NCBI RefSeq assembly: GCF_030272615.1
Contig: NC_081411.1
Location: 159,975,471-160,039,470 of the forward strand
DNA length: 64,000 bases
Direction: 5' to 3'
Origin: Cryptomeria japonica
Taxonomy: Eukaryota > Streptophyta > Pinopsida > Cupressales > Cupressaceae
The notes under the pieces are model-generated. The model was not told the origin of the DNA. It did no database searches and saw nothing but the letters and a program-made list of their open reading frames with translations. The stretch's first letter is position 1, and every line of letters starts with the position of its first letter. This document shows positions 51,101-61,295 of the stretch, one piece after another. The translations under genes were made by a program, and so were the position numbers.

Positions 51101-51767
51101 GATGTATGCAAACTATCATATTGGGGCTAAGTGGAGTGACTGTGTTATCTGTAATTGCAGCAAATTCATAAGAGGAAAGTTGCCATTGCTAAGGCGCAAG
51201 GCAATTTGTTAGAAGCTGTGGAATGTCTCAATAAATACCTTGAGATGTAAGTGAGTCAATGCATTTTCTCTTAAAGCAGAGTTATAAGCAATGGTGGAAA
51301 ATGATGTCAATATAAGTTGGTTTAAAAAATCCTCATTGCAGATTCATGGCAGATCATGATGCTTGGAGAGAGCTTGCGGACATATATATTTCTCTTCAAA
51401 TGTGAGTTATTTGTCTTTGACGTCTCTTTTGGAAGTTCTAAATATTAGCTGTGTTTAGTAAGCGTTTTGCTTCAGTCTCAGAAGCAAATTTGAGTATAGT
51501 ACTTGGGCAATTAATTGATTTTAGCTTCTTGATAGAAGAATCAGTCCCTATTCCCAGCCACTGTTAAATTCTAGTGAAGGTTGGATTACAAGCATAAAAA
51601 ATATTCTGAAAAGCAAAGTAGACCCTCACTGATATACAATGACATGGTAGAAACTTACACTTGATTTTTGGTTTCTGTTTTGTAGGTATAAACAAGCAGC
51701 CTTTTGCTTTGAAGAGCTAATACTTGCCCAACCATCAAATGCTTTGTTTCACCTATCATATGCAGAG
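35923..51767 (+). CDS. EMC2: EMC2, ER membrane protein complex subunit 2 (5' seven exons; 3' end outside window)
   Basis: EMC2 is the cytosolic TPR subunit that scaffolds the ER membrane protein complex, the insertase for tail-anchored and multipass membrane proteins. Joining the seven exons gives 208 codons without a stop; introns fall in consistent phases (1,0,1,0,2,2,0). Diagnostic stretches: ENGGGNVWEYLCLIKKLK (exon 1), EWTLYEQVAIAALDCRNLAI (exon 2), KVAIAKAQGNLLEAVECLN (exon 5), DHDAWRELADIYISLQ (exons 6-7) and YKQAAFCFEELILAQPSNAL (exon 7). TPR-like helix pairs fill residues 60-208. Plant EMC2 is about 300 residues, so some 95 C-terminal residues are missing; I could not find them by 64000. 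ATG 35923 has A at -3. The reading frame is intact, so the gene is probably functional. Confidence 0.92.
36110..38369 (+). other. EMC2 intron 1 (2.26 kb)
   Basis: GT...AG intron, pyrimidine-rich before the acceptor at 38369. No element recognised. A diverged local duplication may link 36238-36330 with 36435-36500: both have a GAGG(A/G)ATA-ATTT-TTAAGGG phrase followed by ACAGTGTA and a CTTAGAT motif. Confidence 0.75.
38370..38434 (+). CDS. EMC2: EMC2 exon 2
   Basis: 65 bp; the split codon G|AG restores Glu, followed by WTLYEQVAIAALDCRNLAIAK. Acceptor TTGCAG, donor GTAATC. Confidence 0.92.
38435..41204 (+). other. EMC2 intron 2 (2.77 kb)
   Basis: AT-rich GT...AG intron. No transposon or RNA gene recognised. 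Confidence 0.75.
41205..41253 (+). CDS. EMC2: EMC2 exon 3
   Basis: 49-bp exon coding DCIQTLMKKFPDSIRV plus one base; acceptor TTTTTTAG, donor GTAAGA. The motif of a basic pair followed by FP-S-RV is typical of EMC2. Confidence 0.9.
41254..41809 (+). other. EMC2 intron 3 (556 bp)
   Basis: GT...AG intron containing a (CT)n microsatellite at 41583-41615. Confidence 0.8.
41810..41904 (+). CDS. EMC2: EMC2 exon 4
   Basis: 95 bp coding the end of GRLEGMWFEAKGSWEQAT and on to LLEEHPLDQ, a TPR helix pair. Acceptor ATATCAG, donor GTAGGT. Confidence 0.92.
43230..43890 (-). pseudogene. Ty3-type reverse transcriptase fragment
   Basis: On the minus strand: KPSKSPCESPILLVLKKDGT, LCVDFQTLNKITIKNRYPLP and FFSKIYLKSEYYQV (RT blocks 1-3, with DLKSGYHQ altered to YLKSEYYQ), then after a break the MIPFGQTNATTTF block and the catalytic block as FVIVFLVDLVVFS, in which the YxDD is degraded to LVDL. 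It continues as HLQHLEHVLCTLKLNNLYAN and KCSFGQTSISYLGFFID. Frameshifts separate the pieces, so it is dead. Confidence 0.88.
44800..46375 (-). mobile_element. Degenerate hAT DNA transposon, internally deleted
   Basis: The region holds the C-terminal exon of a hAT transposase (45190-45680) flanked on both sides by clusters of a short palindromic motif, ACTCG(C/G)CGAGTTTTT: left at 44809-44875 and right at 46220-46345. Subterminal motif clusters of this kind are the transposase-binding sites of hAT elements. Exact terminal inverted repeats and an 8-bp duplication could not be fixed by eye. Confidence 0.6.
45194..45680 (-). pseudogene. hAT transposase, C-terminal (dimerisation) exon
   Basis: The exon opens after TTTGCAG with WWQSWGGNTPNLKKFAIKIL, CEHN followed by TAG where Trp is expected, then SLFEAIYTKKRSKLAQKHLN and LVFVQYNLRLR: the hATC dimerisation domain. 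An LDLDDIDPYSDW motif and an acidic tail follow. The rest of the transposase is not nearby. Confidence 0.85.
48240..48560 (-). pseudogene. Ty3-type gag fragment
   Basis: The minus strand reads LYNWVLHMETWFEYNQVPKA then NKVPFVKLNL, the start of the plant retrotransposon gag domain (xxWxxxMExxFxxxxVPxxxKVxFxxxxL). It may belong to the same old element as the RT fragment at 43230-43890, with the hAT element and other DNA between them. Confidence 0.65.
51161..51246 (+). CDS. EMC2: EMC2 exon 5
   Basis: 86 bp coding QIHKRKVAIAKAQGNLLEAV and on to NKYLE plus two bases of Ile. Donor AT|GTAAGT. The KRKVAIAKAQGN motif is the best-conserved part of EMC2. Confidence 0.94.
51342..51401 (+). CDS. EMC2: EMC2 exon 6
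   Basis: 60 bp coding FMADHDAWRELADIYISLQ plus two bases of Met. Intron 5 (51247-51341) is only 95 bp. Confidence 0.94.
51686..51767 (+). CDS. EMC2: EMC2 exon 7
   Basis: 82 bp coding YKQAAFCFEELILAQPSNAL then FHLSYAE, ending at donor GTGTGT. The next expected residues (a VLYTxGG motif) are not found in the following 12.2 kb. Intron 6 is 51402-51685. Confidence 0.93.
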
Positions 51768-53508
51768 GTGTGTGGCTTATCTGTCACTCCCTGTTTTGAA
51801 GGATAGTAAATAATTGTTCTACATGTGGATATGAAGTATTGGTAAATGTGAAGCTTAAACATAGTGCACAATGATGCTGTTTCACAAGTATAGTTGCTTA
51901 CATTAACGTTCTTCTTATTCAAGTATAATTCCTTCTTTTCGTTATCTGCTACTGCTGTTTGGTGTGGGAGGAGCTATCTTGGTCTAAAGTGTTACAGAGC
52001 CACAGAAATCCGAATAAGTTGAGATATGGGTTTTTTGCCCAACAATATAGCAATAGCTAACTGTAATTGTTAAAATGCCAACTGGATTATATATTCAGTG
52101 AGCCATTTTTCTTGTTTAAGGGGACAGTTGCTAAATAAGACCAGCCAGTTTTTTTAAGTTTGATAAAACTTAAGCTAAAATTTCAGATCATAAGTCAGCA
52201 AGAAGATAAAGTGGTGTTTTGTGTTATGTTGAGCAGCTGCTTCCAAATTATCTTTATCTATTTGCGTCTCCTATAATCCCAAATTTGATTCTACTTCGCT
52301 TTGAGTCACTTCATATGAGATTCCAGTTATACATTTTTGCATGGCGGTAGCATATCTTGAAGGGTGGAGAGGAGAATGCCATGAATGAATTCATGACAAC
52401 ACCATTCCTTATGTGCCAGGGGCGCAGTATTCCTTGTTTCTGTAAAGTCACGATTTCCATTCTAGCACTTGGCAATTGTGTTTCTGGATAGTCTCATTGC
52501 ATCTGATTGTTCTTATTCACAACTTTTGTTTTTCAATCATATGCATCCCATAGTGATGGCCAGCATGTGGATACTTGTCCTGTGCATAACTGAGAAAATT
52601 CGCAGTGGTTACTGCAAATATGGAAGTTGTTAATTTTCCCAGGTTTTATTGGATGTATTTTAATGTATATATCTGATTCAATCTGATACTTGCATTCTTG
52701 GAATTCTATATGTTCTCAAATTGAATAACATCATACTATATATATTCCTTTGGAGAGGCATGTCCTTGAACGGACATGTCTCTTCTTTAATTATAATAAT
52801 TTAATCAATATTATAATGTTTCATCAATCAATTATTAATTTAGAATAATATAATAGATTAATATTGAATATTAAATTTTATATGATTAATAATAATATAA
52901 TAATATATTATTATTAATCAACATATATTATATGTATTCTAAATGATCATTCGACTCAAGCTACAAACATTAACAGAAGTGATATTACAATGGTAAAAGA
53001 AAAGCGATATGGAGAGCTGACTAATAAGCTGGGAATTGTCTAGTATTTTAGTAGAAGCTTCTCTCTAAAGTATATCAGTTATGGGAGTATTGGGGTACCC
53101 AAGGTGATTCGATGGTGTGGCAAAGTTGCTTAAAGTTCCATTATCAATTAGAGAATTTGTGCATCTGAGATATAAAATACCTATATGAATTGTCTTCATT
53201 GGCCTTGCCTAATGAAGGCTTTCTTTGTGGCCATCTGTCACTACTAGTTCTTCCTGTTCACAGCTTCCATGAGCTCTTTCCCTTACAGCTGAACAATATT
53301 GGAGAACCCAAAATGATCATTTGGAGGCTGAACTGGAGGAAGTTGGGTCAGCTGAGCTATATTAATCTTTGTCTTGTGTCCAACTGTATGATGATTTTTT
53401 GGTCATTATTTGTGAAACCATAATATGCTTTCTGTGAGTGCCACCTGTTTGAAGTTCCTATTGAGCTATCTTTTGCAATTAGAAAAGAAGGAAAGAAAGA
53501 TATTTTAT

Positions 53509-54757
53509 TGTAATGGGCACCCTAGAATGCCCAAAAACTAACCCAATTGCTGATAGGAATTTAGTCAAACAGTTTGCATCCAACTCCTTATTTCTCTGTT
53601 TAATGTTTAAATCCCCTTATAGCTTCGGAAATGAAATGTTTGTTTGTTTTTAAGTCTTTGCATAGATTTGAAATCACATAATATGAACTAGAAAGAAATT
53701 ACAATAATATGCAACATGAAGATTGAACTACTGCTGATATGATATTATTTCCAGAATTATTAAAATCAAATACATAGCAGATTTTTCAATTCACTAAATA
53801 CTCCAGCATTTTTGACATAATATTCCAGCAATGACTTCCCATCTTGCTGCTACAGTAACATGAATAGTGCCGTGCTACAGTAATGTGAATAGTGCCAGGC
53901 TACAGTAGCGTGAATAGTGCCGTGCTACAGTAACGTGAATAGTGCTGCGCTACAGTATTAATTAGTCTTCAATCAGTCCAATATCTTCATAAAATCATCC
54001 CTTCAGAATGGCATAAGTGTTGGTCAAGAAGTGGAGAAGGTATGAGCAAAACACCAAATCTGCCTGTAGCTGGAGATGCACCCAATTTGCCTGTTAATGA
54101 AGCTGATAGCAATGGATTCCAAAGGCCAATCCCCAAGGGAATGACGTCTAGAATGTCACAAGAAAGGATAGACGTCCTCTAATGCCAAGAATGGATCTGC
54201 AACTCACACATCAATTTCTTCTCATATTCCACATGTTGAATGAAGCCACAAAAGCTTCCTTTTATTCTTTCTCCAAGGGTCGACCCAACTCACTTGAGCA
54301 ATGTGGGAAAAAAGATTTGCAATATAAAACATATTAAAATATTCACGTATGTCTCCCTTGGGTGCCCCTTTGATTTGCACACATCCCCATAAAATAAATA
54401 TTAAAGTAACACTTTAATATTTTACAATTAAATTAAATGTTACTTTAATAACACTTCAGGCATTCAAATATATTAGCAATCGGACTTCGAATAGCGCGAG
54501 TGATAGCTCGTCGGAAAGCTCTCGCCGAGGAGTATCGAATCCAATCACCAAAACTAGCCTTCGTTGTGTCTTGTTGACTTACTAAAAATAGTAAGTATGC
54601 CTGAAACTAAGTAAATCAACTCCGTTTTGGCCCAAACTGGGAATGACTAGGCCAAGACACTCCAGGATCCCCTTAAACCCTTCGTTAGCCCTCGGGACCA
54701 TGTAGAGATAGGCTAACGCACATACACTTGGTCAACTCCTAAAGTGGGGACATTACA
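53509..54757 (-). mobile_element. Solo LTR, 1249 bp, with target duplication
   Basis: Ends are TGTAATG...CATTACA, a perfect 7-bp inverted repeat. TTTAT flanks it on both sides (53504-53508 and 54758-54762). On the minus strand it begins TGTAATGTCCCCACTTTAGG; a TATA-like AATAAAAGG lies near 54262. One LTR without internal DNA and with a 5-bp duplication is a solo LTR. Confidence 0.88.
53849..53957. repeat. 25-bp tandem repeat, five units
   Basis: GCTACAG recurs at 53849, 53874, 53899, 53924 and 53949, exactly 25 bp apart, each followed by GTGAATAGTGCC or a close variant. It lies in the transcribed (R-U5) side of the solo LTR. Confidence 0.95.
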
Positions 54758-55059
54758 TTTATTAATATCCATAGATGACCAAAAGTAGGTCAATGGGACT
54801 AGAGGTTACAACAGTTGACAATCGAAGTTTCTGGGAAGAGAGTATTAGAGTAATAGAGATAGATATAAATCATAAGACTACCCTGATAGGATGGTATATT
54901 GAGATGGTCTTTAAGCGATTCATGTTCTTTGGATCAACAGTCTTGATGGGCATTGTTTTTTTCTTATATTCCTGAAGTGATGGAATCTAGTTAGGTGGAT
55001 CAATGGCCATAAGAGGCATTTGATGCTGCAACAATCACTTGTTCATGCACAACTTTGTA

Positions 55060-55253
55060 TGAGTTGGGACACAAAGTGGAGCATATTAATATTATATTTT
55101 CCTAAGTTAATTATTAATGCTCAATCATGTAATATATTGTAATTTTAGTTTCTTAGAAACTTTCTATTTTGTAAATCCTTGTAATTTATTTATTAAGTGT
55201 TGCTGCTCATTGTTAATCATCAACTATTTTTTACCAATTATGTTTCCCTAATA
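55060..55253 (+). mobile_element. Copia 5' LTR (left end uncertain)
   Basis: AT-rich stretch ending just before a primer-binding site. A phrase GAGTTGGGACACAAAGTGGA near 55061 may be its start; the length is unknown. Confidence 0.4.
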
Positions 55254-55264
55254 TGGTATTAGAG
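55254..55264 (+). promoter_or_regulatory. Primer-binding site, initiator Met tRNA type
   Basis: TGGTATTAGAG, as in the copia element at 23716. A leader of about 880 bp without conserved frame separates it from gag. Confidence 0.75.
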
Positions 55265-56143
55265 TAGCCATTTTAAAAATTCTTCTTGGGCGATTTGTTC
55301 CACTTCAAAATTTTTAAGATTTCTAGAAAAACAATTGTATCAGAACAGGCTAATTTTGTCTTCTCCACGCGTGTGACCTACAATCTTTTAAAAGTTTTTT
55401 TTGTGCCGCGTTTTTGCCCTCGACTCGTGCCTGGTTGGCTCCATGACCTCCCGTCTCTTCGCGCGTCTACATCACACGATCTTTTGCATCTCTCTTTGTA
55501 CGATTTTTTGTGTGCCTCCCTTTTCTGTGTTCTTTTTTTATTCTCTTGCGATTTATTTTGTGCGATGTGATTTATCACGCCTTGGTTATTTTTTGCCAAA
55601 ACCCGTGTTTGGAGCAACGCGATCTTCATTTTTGCGAGTTGCATTTCATGATTTTCACCAAAGTCGTGTTGGCTTGAGACGGTTTTTGTGGATTTCGGTA
55701 TTTTTTTTGCAGTTTCGGTGACAAGATTTCTTCATTGTCTCTTTCTTGACGGCTAGGGTTCTTTGCATTCCGAGTCTTCTTCTTGCAATTTTCGACTAGG
55801 GTTTTGACCCTTCAGTTCAAGTTGAAATTTTATTTTGATTGCAAATTTTTGGCAGGTATTTCGAGATCTCAACTGGGTCGTTAGATTTTTTTGGGTGCAT
55901 CGTTTTCCGTGCCTTGATTTTTGAGCCATCAGATCTGCATTTTGATTTCAGATTCCTTGTGGGTTTTTTGAAAACTAATCCGGGTTGTCTTCATATTTTT
56001 TTGGGTCAGCGGGATTTTTTTTTCTTGAAATCTATGCTAGCCGTACTTCGTCTTTTTCAAAGTCTATACCTGATTTTGCTTCTGTTTTAGATTCATGCCT
56101 TTTTCAGATTTTCTCGTTTTTTGTGCATTGGGAAACATGCAAG

Positions 56144-56593
56144 ATGGCATCATTGACCAACTTGATGTTGGAAGGCAGTCAACGATTCAACAACAAAAAT
56201 CATAACACCTAGAAGTAGCGCATGTTGACTATTTTCGAATATCACCGCCTTGATGATTTGGTTTTGGGAAAAGAATCTCGTCTTTTTGTAGCCGGATTTG
56301 ATCAAGACTAATTTGATGATCGCAATCGAGAAGCTGTCATGCTTCTTAAGCTCTTTGTCATAGATGACCAGTTACCTCAAATTCCTTCTGGCAAATCAGC
56401 CTCAGAAATTTGGAAGCATCTGAAGGAGTTGCATGAGACATCCAACAAAAGTCGAGCGTTCCTCTTGAACAACCAGTTGTTCTCCATCATGATGGATGAA
56501 CACATGTCCTTACAGAGCATCTCACGAAGATTAAGGACATTCGAGATCAATCCGAAGCTATTGGTCGAAAGATGGAGGAAGAGGATATGGTAG
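56144..56593 (+). pseudogene. Copia gag, first part
   Basis: ATG at 56144 (MASLTNLMLEGSQRFNN). The gag domain follows with EIWKHLKELHETSNKSRAF and LLNNQLFSIMMDE, typical of the UBN2-type copia gag. Stops at 56210 and 56216 and a frameshift near 56515 show decay. The frame is cut at 56593 by the LTR insertion and resumes at 61291. Confidence 0.85.
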
Positions 56594-57458
56594 TGTTGAC
56601 GTGTATTTTGTACACTATCAAACACAAAATAAAATACCCAAGGGTACCTTATCCTCTCTTGAGTAAAGCCTCTGATTATCGCGAAAAAGGATCAATCAGG
56701 ATGACTCCAAGGTTCTTTGTTGTAGGATCTCTATATGTGGATAAGTTCTCTGTGGTATGATGTGATTTGCTAGAATCACAAGGGGACTTACATTTGATGA
56801 CTGAACGTCTGATCTGCTTTGAATATTGCTGGAACACAAGATTTTACTAGCTTTGATTTGAAAAAAAGGAAAAAAGGCGAGGGCGAGGAAAGGATCTAAT
56901 TCTAATACTAAGAATGTAGGAGCAATGAATGATCTTTGATGAAATTCTAACTAAGTCTTGTTTTGACATCCCAGGACCATCTCCACAAGGTTAGTGCGAT
57001 CTTCGAAGGAAAGCTTTATGATGTTCAAATCATCATTGCAGGCATAGACACCATCAGGTTGATGCATATCAATGAAGAAGCAACAATTGAAGTTAAGCTT
57101 AAGCTAAATGATTCCAGTTGACTACGCAAGGCAAGTCCGCAATCAACAAACTGCTAGTAGTATGGATATACGAATTTCACCATCAATCAAGCACATTTCT
57201 TCCACTCATCTAATAACACGAAATCAAATATGAGAAGTATAGAGACCATGCAAATTGTCGAATCGACCCATAAATTTCACCATTTCTTCAATGAAATTAC
57301 AAGTCTTTTACAACAACATCTTGGCAACAATCTTTGCCTTCTCTCTCTACTCTACTCTAATTGCTATTCTATCAACTAGCTAATCACCTTCTAACTATTC
57401 TCTAACTGCTTCCAACTGCTATTCTATTCTATTGCCTTTACAAATGAAGAGCCGGGGC

Positions 57459-57465
57459 TTATATA
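57459..57465 (-). promoter_or_regulatory. LTR TATA box, distal
   Basis: The minus strand reads CACTATATAAGCCCCGG, 865 bp from the LTR end. It matches in position the TATA box at 14358 of the related LTR. Confidence 0.65.
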
Positions 57466-57888
57466 GTGCCCACAATACAATTCGATGGCTAAGATCAATT
57501 TGAGATCAACGGCCAAGATTTTACAATGAAAACCCTAATTAGGGTTTGTTACAACCATTACATAACATTTAATGCTTGACCAATGATAAAATTGTATTGC
57601 TTGGACACATGTCCTCTCTGGAAAATTCCACCAATGAATAGCTGGGGTAGGTACATAGAAGTTTGTGCCACCTTCCATGAGTTAGGTACATTGAATCTGG
57701 ACATGCTGAGGTGGACCACACTGACTAGAGAAGTGATGACTAGGATGCCACCTCGTCTGACACTTGTAACTTGGTAGATATTCAAGTTGAGAAGCTATCT
57801 TTAATTAACTCTTCTGAAATTATTTGCTTCTTCAATGAACCCTTGTTCTAACTTCTTGTGTCCTTGATGTGCAGGATGATTGATGTAC

Positions 57889-58020
57889 CTCGCCTTGTAA
57901 TGCTGGATTGGAGAAGTTGCCCTTGATGACGTTAGTCCGAAGAAGGCCGTCCTTGTCGATGCTAGACTGGAGGAGGTCGCCCTTGTCCTTGTTTGATCTT
58001 CTTGGAGGAGACCGTCCTTG
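57889..58020 (-). repeat. 30-bp coding-like minisatellite
   Basis: CCTTG recurs on the + strand at 57893, 57921, 57951, 57981 and 58015, a period near 30 bp (10 codons). On the minus strand an open frame of 88 codons (58098-57832) runs through it with repeated (K)DGLL-like peptides. It may be a remnant of an internal ORF like that of the related LTR, but no sequence similarity is visible. Confidence 0.6.
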
Positions 58021-58676
58021 ATCTGGCTTGATTTTACAACTCCGGGATCTCCATTTGATACCTACACAAAGTATTAAAGTTAGTCTTTTGAGCATCAAAC
58101 CTCAAAGCATGAAATTTAAGACCTTTCAAAGGTAAAACGTAAGATATTAATTTGAAAAAAAGTCATGATAAATCAAGAATTACACATTTTCAAATTAATA
58201 ATGAATGGAATTTGGGTCTTCAAGTCTTAGATTTTACAAAATTGCAATGGGATCACAATAAGTCTTGAATAAGAACTTCAAAAATGATTCTTCATACCTC
58301 CTCTTTGATTGTTTAACTTACAAAACCTTGAAAAATGAAGGAAGAAAACCGGATTTTGATGGACAAGCTTAGATTATAGTCCTCCCTTGGATGAATTACG
58401 CCTCCTCTAGCTTGGAAAAGAACTCCACCTTCCACTAGCTTCTTCAAGATCTGGAAATTCGCCTTCAAATGTCTTCAAAAATCTGGAAATTATCCTCCAA
58501 TCTAGCAAGAAATTCGCCTCTCCAATAGCCTTCAATATGAATTTCGCCCTCCTTAGTCTCCACACTTAGTAGAAATTTGCTCCACTCCAGCTAGATTTCG
58601 CACCTCCTTCCTTGCTCCTCAAATCGCACTTGAAGTAATGAATGAATGATGATTAAAATTGCTCAAAACACCCTTA

Positions 58677-58683
58677 TTATATA
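58677..58683 (-). promoter_or_regulatory. TATA box, proximal to the array
   Basis: The minus strand reads CCTATATAATAAGGG about 350 bp beyond the 167-bp array, the same arrangement as at 18209 in the related LTR. Confidence 0.55.
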
Positions 58684-59033
58684 GGGCGCTCACCACTTCA
58701 CCTCCCCATAGGCCGACTTGGCAAAATTGGCCAAAAAAATAAATAAATTTGCAAAAACAAGAAGGCCGACCTAATAAAATAGATAAAAATAATACCTCAA
58801 GCGCTCCTTTTTCTATTTTAATTTAATAAATATTAATTTTAAATGCCTTAATAATAAGAAAATCGATTTTTTGAGGCTAAAAATTAATTTATTAAATGCT
58901 ATGCGCCTTTATTAAATGCCAATTTAATTTAATTTTTTCCAAATATTTTGAAGCTGATGATTTTGGCATTTCATACGATTTGGAGGATATCAACGTTGGG
59001 ATATGGCAAAAATAAAGAATGCTAATGACTTCG

Positions 59034-60886
59034 CTCTGGTCCCTTGGAGAGGGACAGGAGCACCTTTTGGAAAATCGCTTTGGTCCCTTGGAGAGGGACA
59101 GGAGCACTTTTTCGTTTTTAGGCTAGGATTCTCAATTTTTTGAAGTCAAACCTTTGTTCACCATGCTTTAGAAGATCCTTACCATCTCATACAACTTTGC
59201 CTTAGCATAATCTCGGAGGGAATTAGTTGTTTTCATAAAAAGCGCTCTGGTCCTTCAGTGAGGGACGGGAGCACTTTTGAGTCCATTGCATGAATTCTTG
59301 ATCACATTAATCTTCAATTTACCCTCAAGGCGTCGAATATCACATTTCACTCCATCTTGAGCCCTGGTAATAAAAATATCATTTCAAAATGCAAGGTAAA
59401 TGGTCATACTTGGAAATTGCGCCCTGGTCCCTTGGTGAGGGACGAGAGCACTTTTGCCAGTTGTCGTCAAAATTTGCAATTCTTGCATCTCAATTCCACT
59501 TCAAGGCATTTTAAACACTTTTTCAAACTTGCACCTTGGCCTCAATTTGTCCAAAATTGGTGAGAAAGGCAAGATAACATGTTAAGCGCTCTGGTCCCTT
59601 GGTGAGGGACAGGAGCACTTTTTCAATTTCAAGCCTATCCGTCCTTTGCTAGCTTTCCAAATTATCTTCAATGGGCTAATCATGTCCTCTTCCATTCATT
59701 TCGACCACAAACTTGCCTTAGCCTTGCAGGAAATTTACACTTTTTTGGAAAATCGCTCTGGTCCCTTGGTGAGGGACAAGAGCACTTTTGGAAAATCACT
59801 CTGGTCCCTTGGAGAGGGACAGGAGCACTTTTTACATTTTGGCGTACTTCTTTGTTCTTTTAAACCTCTTAATTGCGTCTAAGGCATGAAACATCATTCG
59901 TCCTTCCCATCCAAGTCAAGTTTTGCCATAAAATATCAAACAAATAGGAGAAACTTGAAAAAGTGCCATGGTCCTTCAATGAGGGACAGGAGCACTTTTT
60001 GTCATTTGGGTTGATTTACTCTTTTGTGATCCGCTTAAATTATATTCAATGGACAAAACATGCTTCCCTTAACCTCTTCAAACCATAAAATCACTTTAAT
60101 CTTGTAAAGGCAGTGCAAATTTGAAATTCAAGCTCTGGTCCTTCAGTGAGGGACGGGAGCACTTTTTGCCCTCTAAGCCAAATTGTCTCACTTTCCACCT
60201 TGAAATTCCTTTGCTAGGGAAGATTTCATCTTACTTCATGCTATGAATAGAAGTTAATGTCTAATAAAGGTCTAAAATTGTGCATATAAAGAAAAGTGCT
60301 CTGGTCCTTCAGTGAGGGATGGGAGCACTTTTGACCTTCTAGGCAAAAACTTCATCATTTCATTGTTTTCAATCAAGTCTGGATGCTCTATCACGTTCAT
60401 TTCGTCCTTCACCATGTCTTTGATGTCTCAATTTAACCAAACAAGGCCAGGAATGGCTCAAATAAGTCTTTTCGCCCTGGTCCCTCAGTGAGGGACGGGA
60501 GCACTTTTGCCTTGGACCCTTGGTGAGGGACGGGAGCACTTTTTCCTTTAACCTTCAAAATTCACCATTTTGTGCCTTCAAAATCTTCAAAAGTATCAAG
60601 TCATGTCCAATTATCATTCCAGAAGACCCTGCACAAAACAAAAATAGAAAAGTCAGTGACAAATATGCATAAAATAACATTTGTGCTCTGGTCCCTTGGT
60701 GAGGGACAGGAGCGCTTTTGGAAAATCTGGCTAAAATATTCAAAATTTAGGTCTCCAATCATTTCACAAGGCAGAGTTAGGTCATCTTCAAGGCCAGGAA
60801 TCAGTTAGCAAGCCCTCGCAAAACAAGAAATTGCACTTAGAATGAAATTCGCCCTGGGCCTCCAGTGAAGGACAGGAGCGCCTTTT
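59034..60886. repeat. Tandem array, period about 167 bp, with hairpin core
   Basis: A conserved core of about 35 bp (CTCTGGTCCCTTGGTGAGGG plus ACAGGAGCACTTTT) occurs 14 times. AGGGAC or a one-base variant is at 59050, 59094, 59261, 59438, 59605, 59772, 59815, 59982, 60149, 60315, 60491, 60526, 60702 and 60868. Steps are 166-167 bp seven times, 176-177 bp three times and 35-44 bp three times (doublets). The core contains GTCCCT...AGGGAC, a hairpin with a 5-nt loop. The 125-bp spacers are strongly diverged. Confidence 0.95.
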
Positions 60887-61295
60887 GACTTTTTGAACTC
60901 TCTATTAGGATAATTTTTATGGAATATAACATTTAAGTATAAGAATTCTTATACTTTAAGTTATATTCCATATATACTTTCAGGATGTTTGAGAGTGGTT
61001 TCAGACCTCCAGGAGTTATATTGCAAAATCTAGTTTTTGGAGGTTTTTCAGTTTTCAGACTTAGTCAAATTCAGGATCAGGACATTCCAGACTTAGCCAA
61101 ATTTTAGGATCAGGACTTTCAGACTTCATCACTCAAGCAGCACCTGCCATCCAGGTGATCTCCTTGGCGACACTCAAAATGCAAAGGCTAATTGACAAAA
61201 CCCTAAAAAAAACCTAAAGAACAAACCCTAGAAAGCAAAAAGGTAGGGGTCCCCATTTGCAATGGGGCGATGTGTGAAAACGTCACAACAGGTAG

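Larger units (their letters stand above)
41905..51160 (+). other. EMC2 intron 4 (9.26 kb) with transposon insertions
   Basis: Flanked by matching GT and TTGCAG. It carries a Ty3 pol fragment (43230-43890), a hAT remnant (44800-46375) and a Ty3 gag fragment (48240-48560), all coding on the strand opposite to EMC2. 41905-43180, 43990-44790, 46400-47900 and 48700-51100 hold only AT-rich DNA in which I recognise no gene. Confidence 0.8.
56594..61290 (-). mobile_element. Solo LTR of 4697 bp inserted in copia gag
   Basis: On the minus strand it starts TGTTGTGACGTTTTCACAC (61290) and ends CACGTCAACA (56594). GGTAG flanks it at 56589-56593 and 61291-61295; removing the insert and one GGTAG restores the gag frame (DMV|VITL). 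Order on the minus strand: 167-bp hairpin array (60886-59034), TATA box (58683-58677), 30-bp minisatellite (58020-57889), second TATA box (57465-57459), 865-bp tail. The layout matches 13571-19695. As only one start and one end are present, it is best read as a solo LTR. Confidence 0.82.

Noticed and set aside
55286-55721. Overlapping Phe/Leu-rich frames in the copia leader
   Set aside because: T-rich leader between primer-binding site and gag; no motif and no conservation expected.
59034-60886. CRISPR-like array
   Set aside because: Regular repeats with variable spacers, but repeat and spacer lengths, doublets, plant context and position within an LTR all argue against CRISPR.
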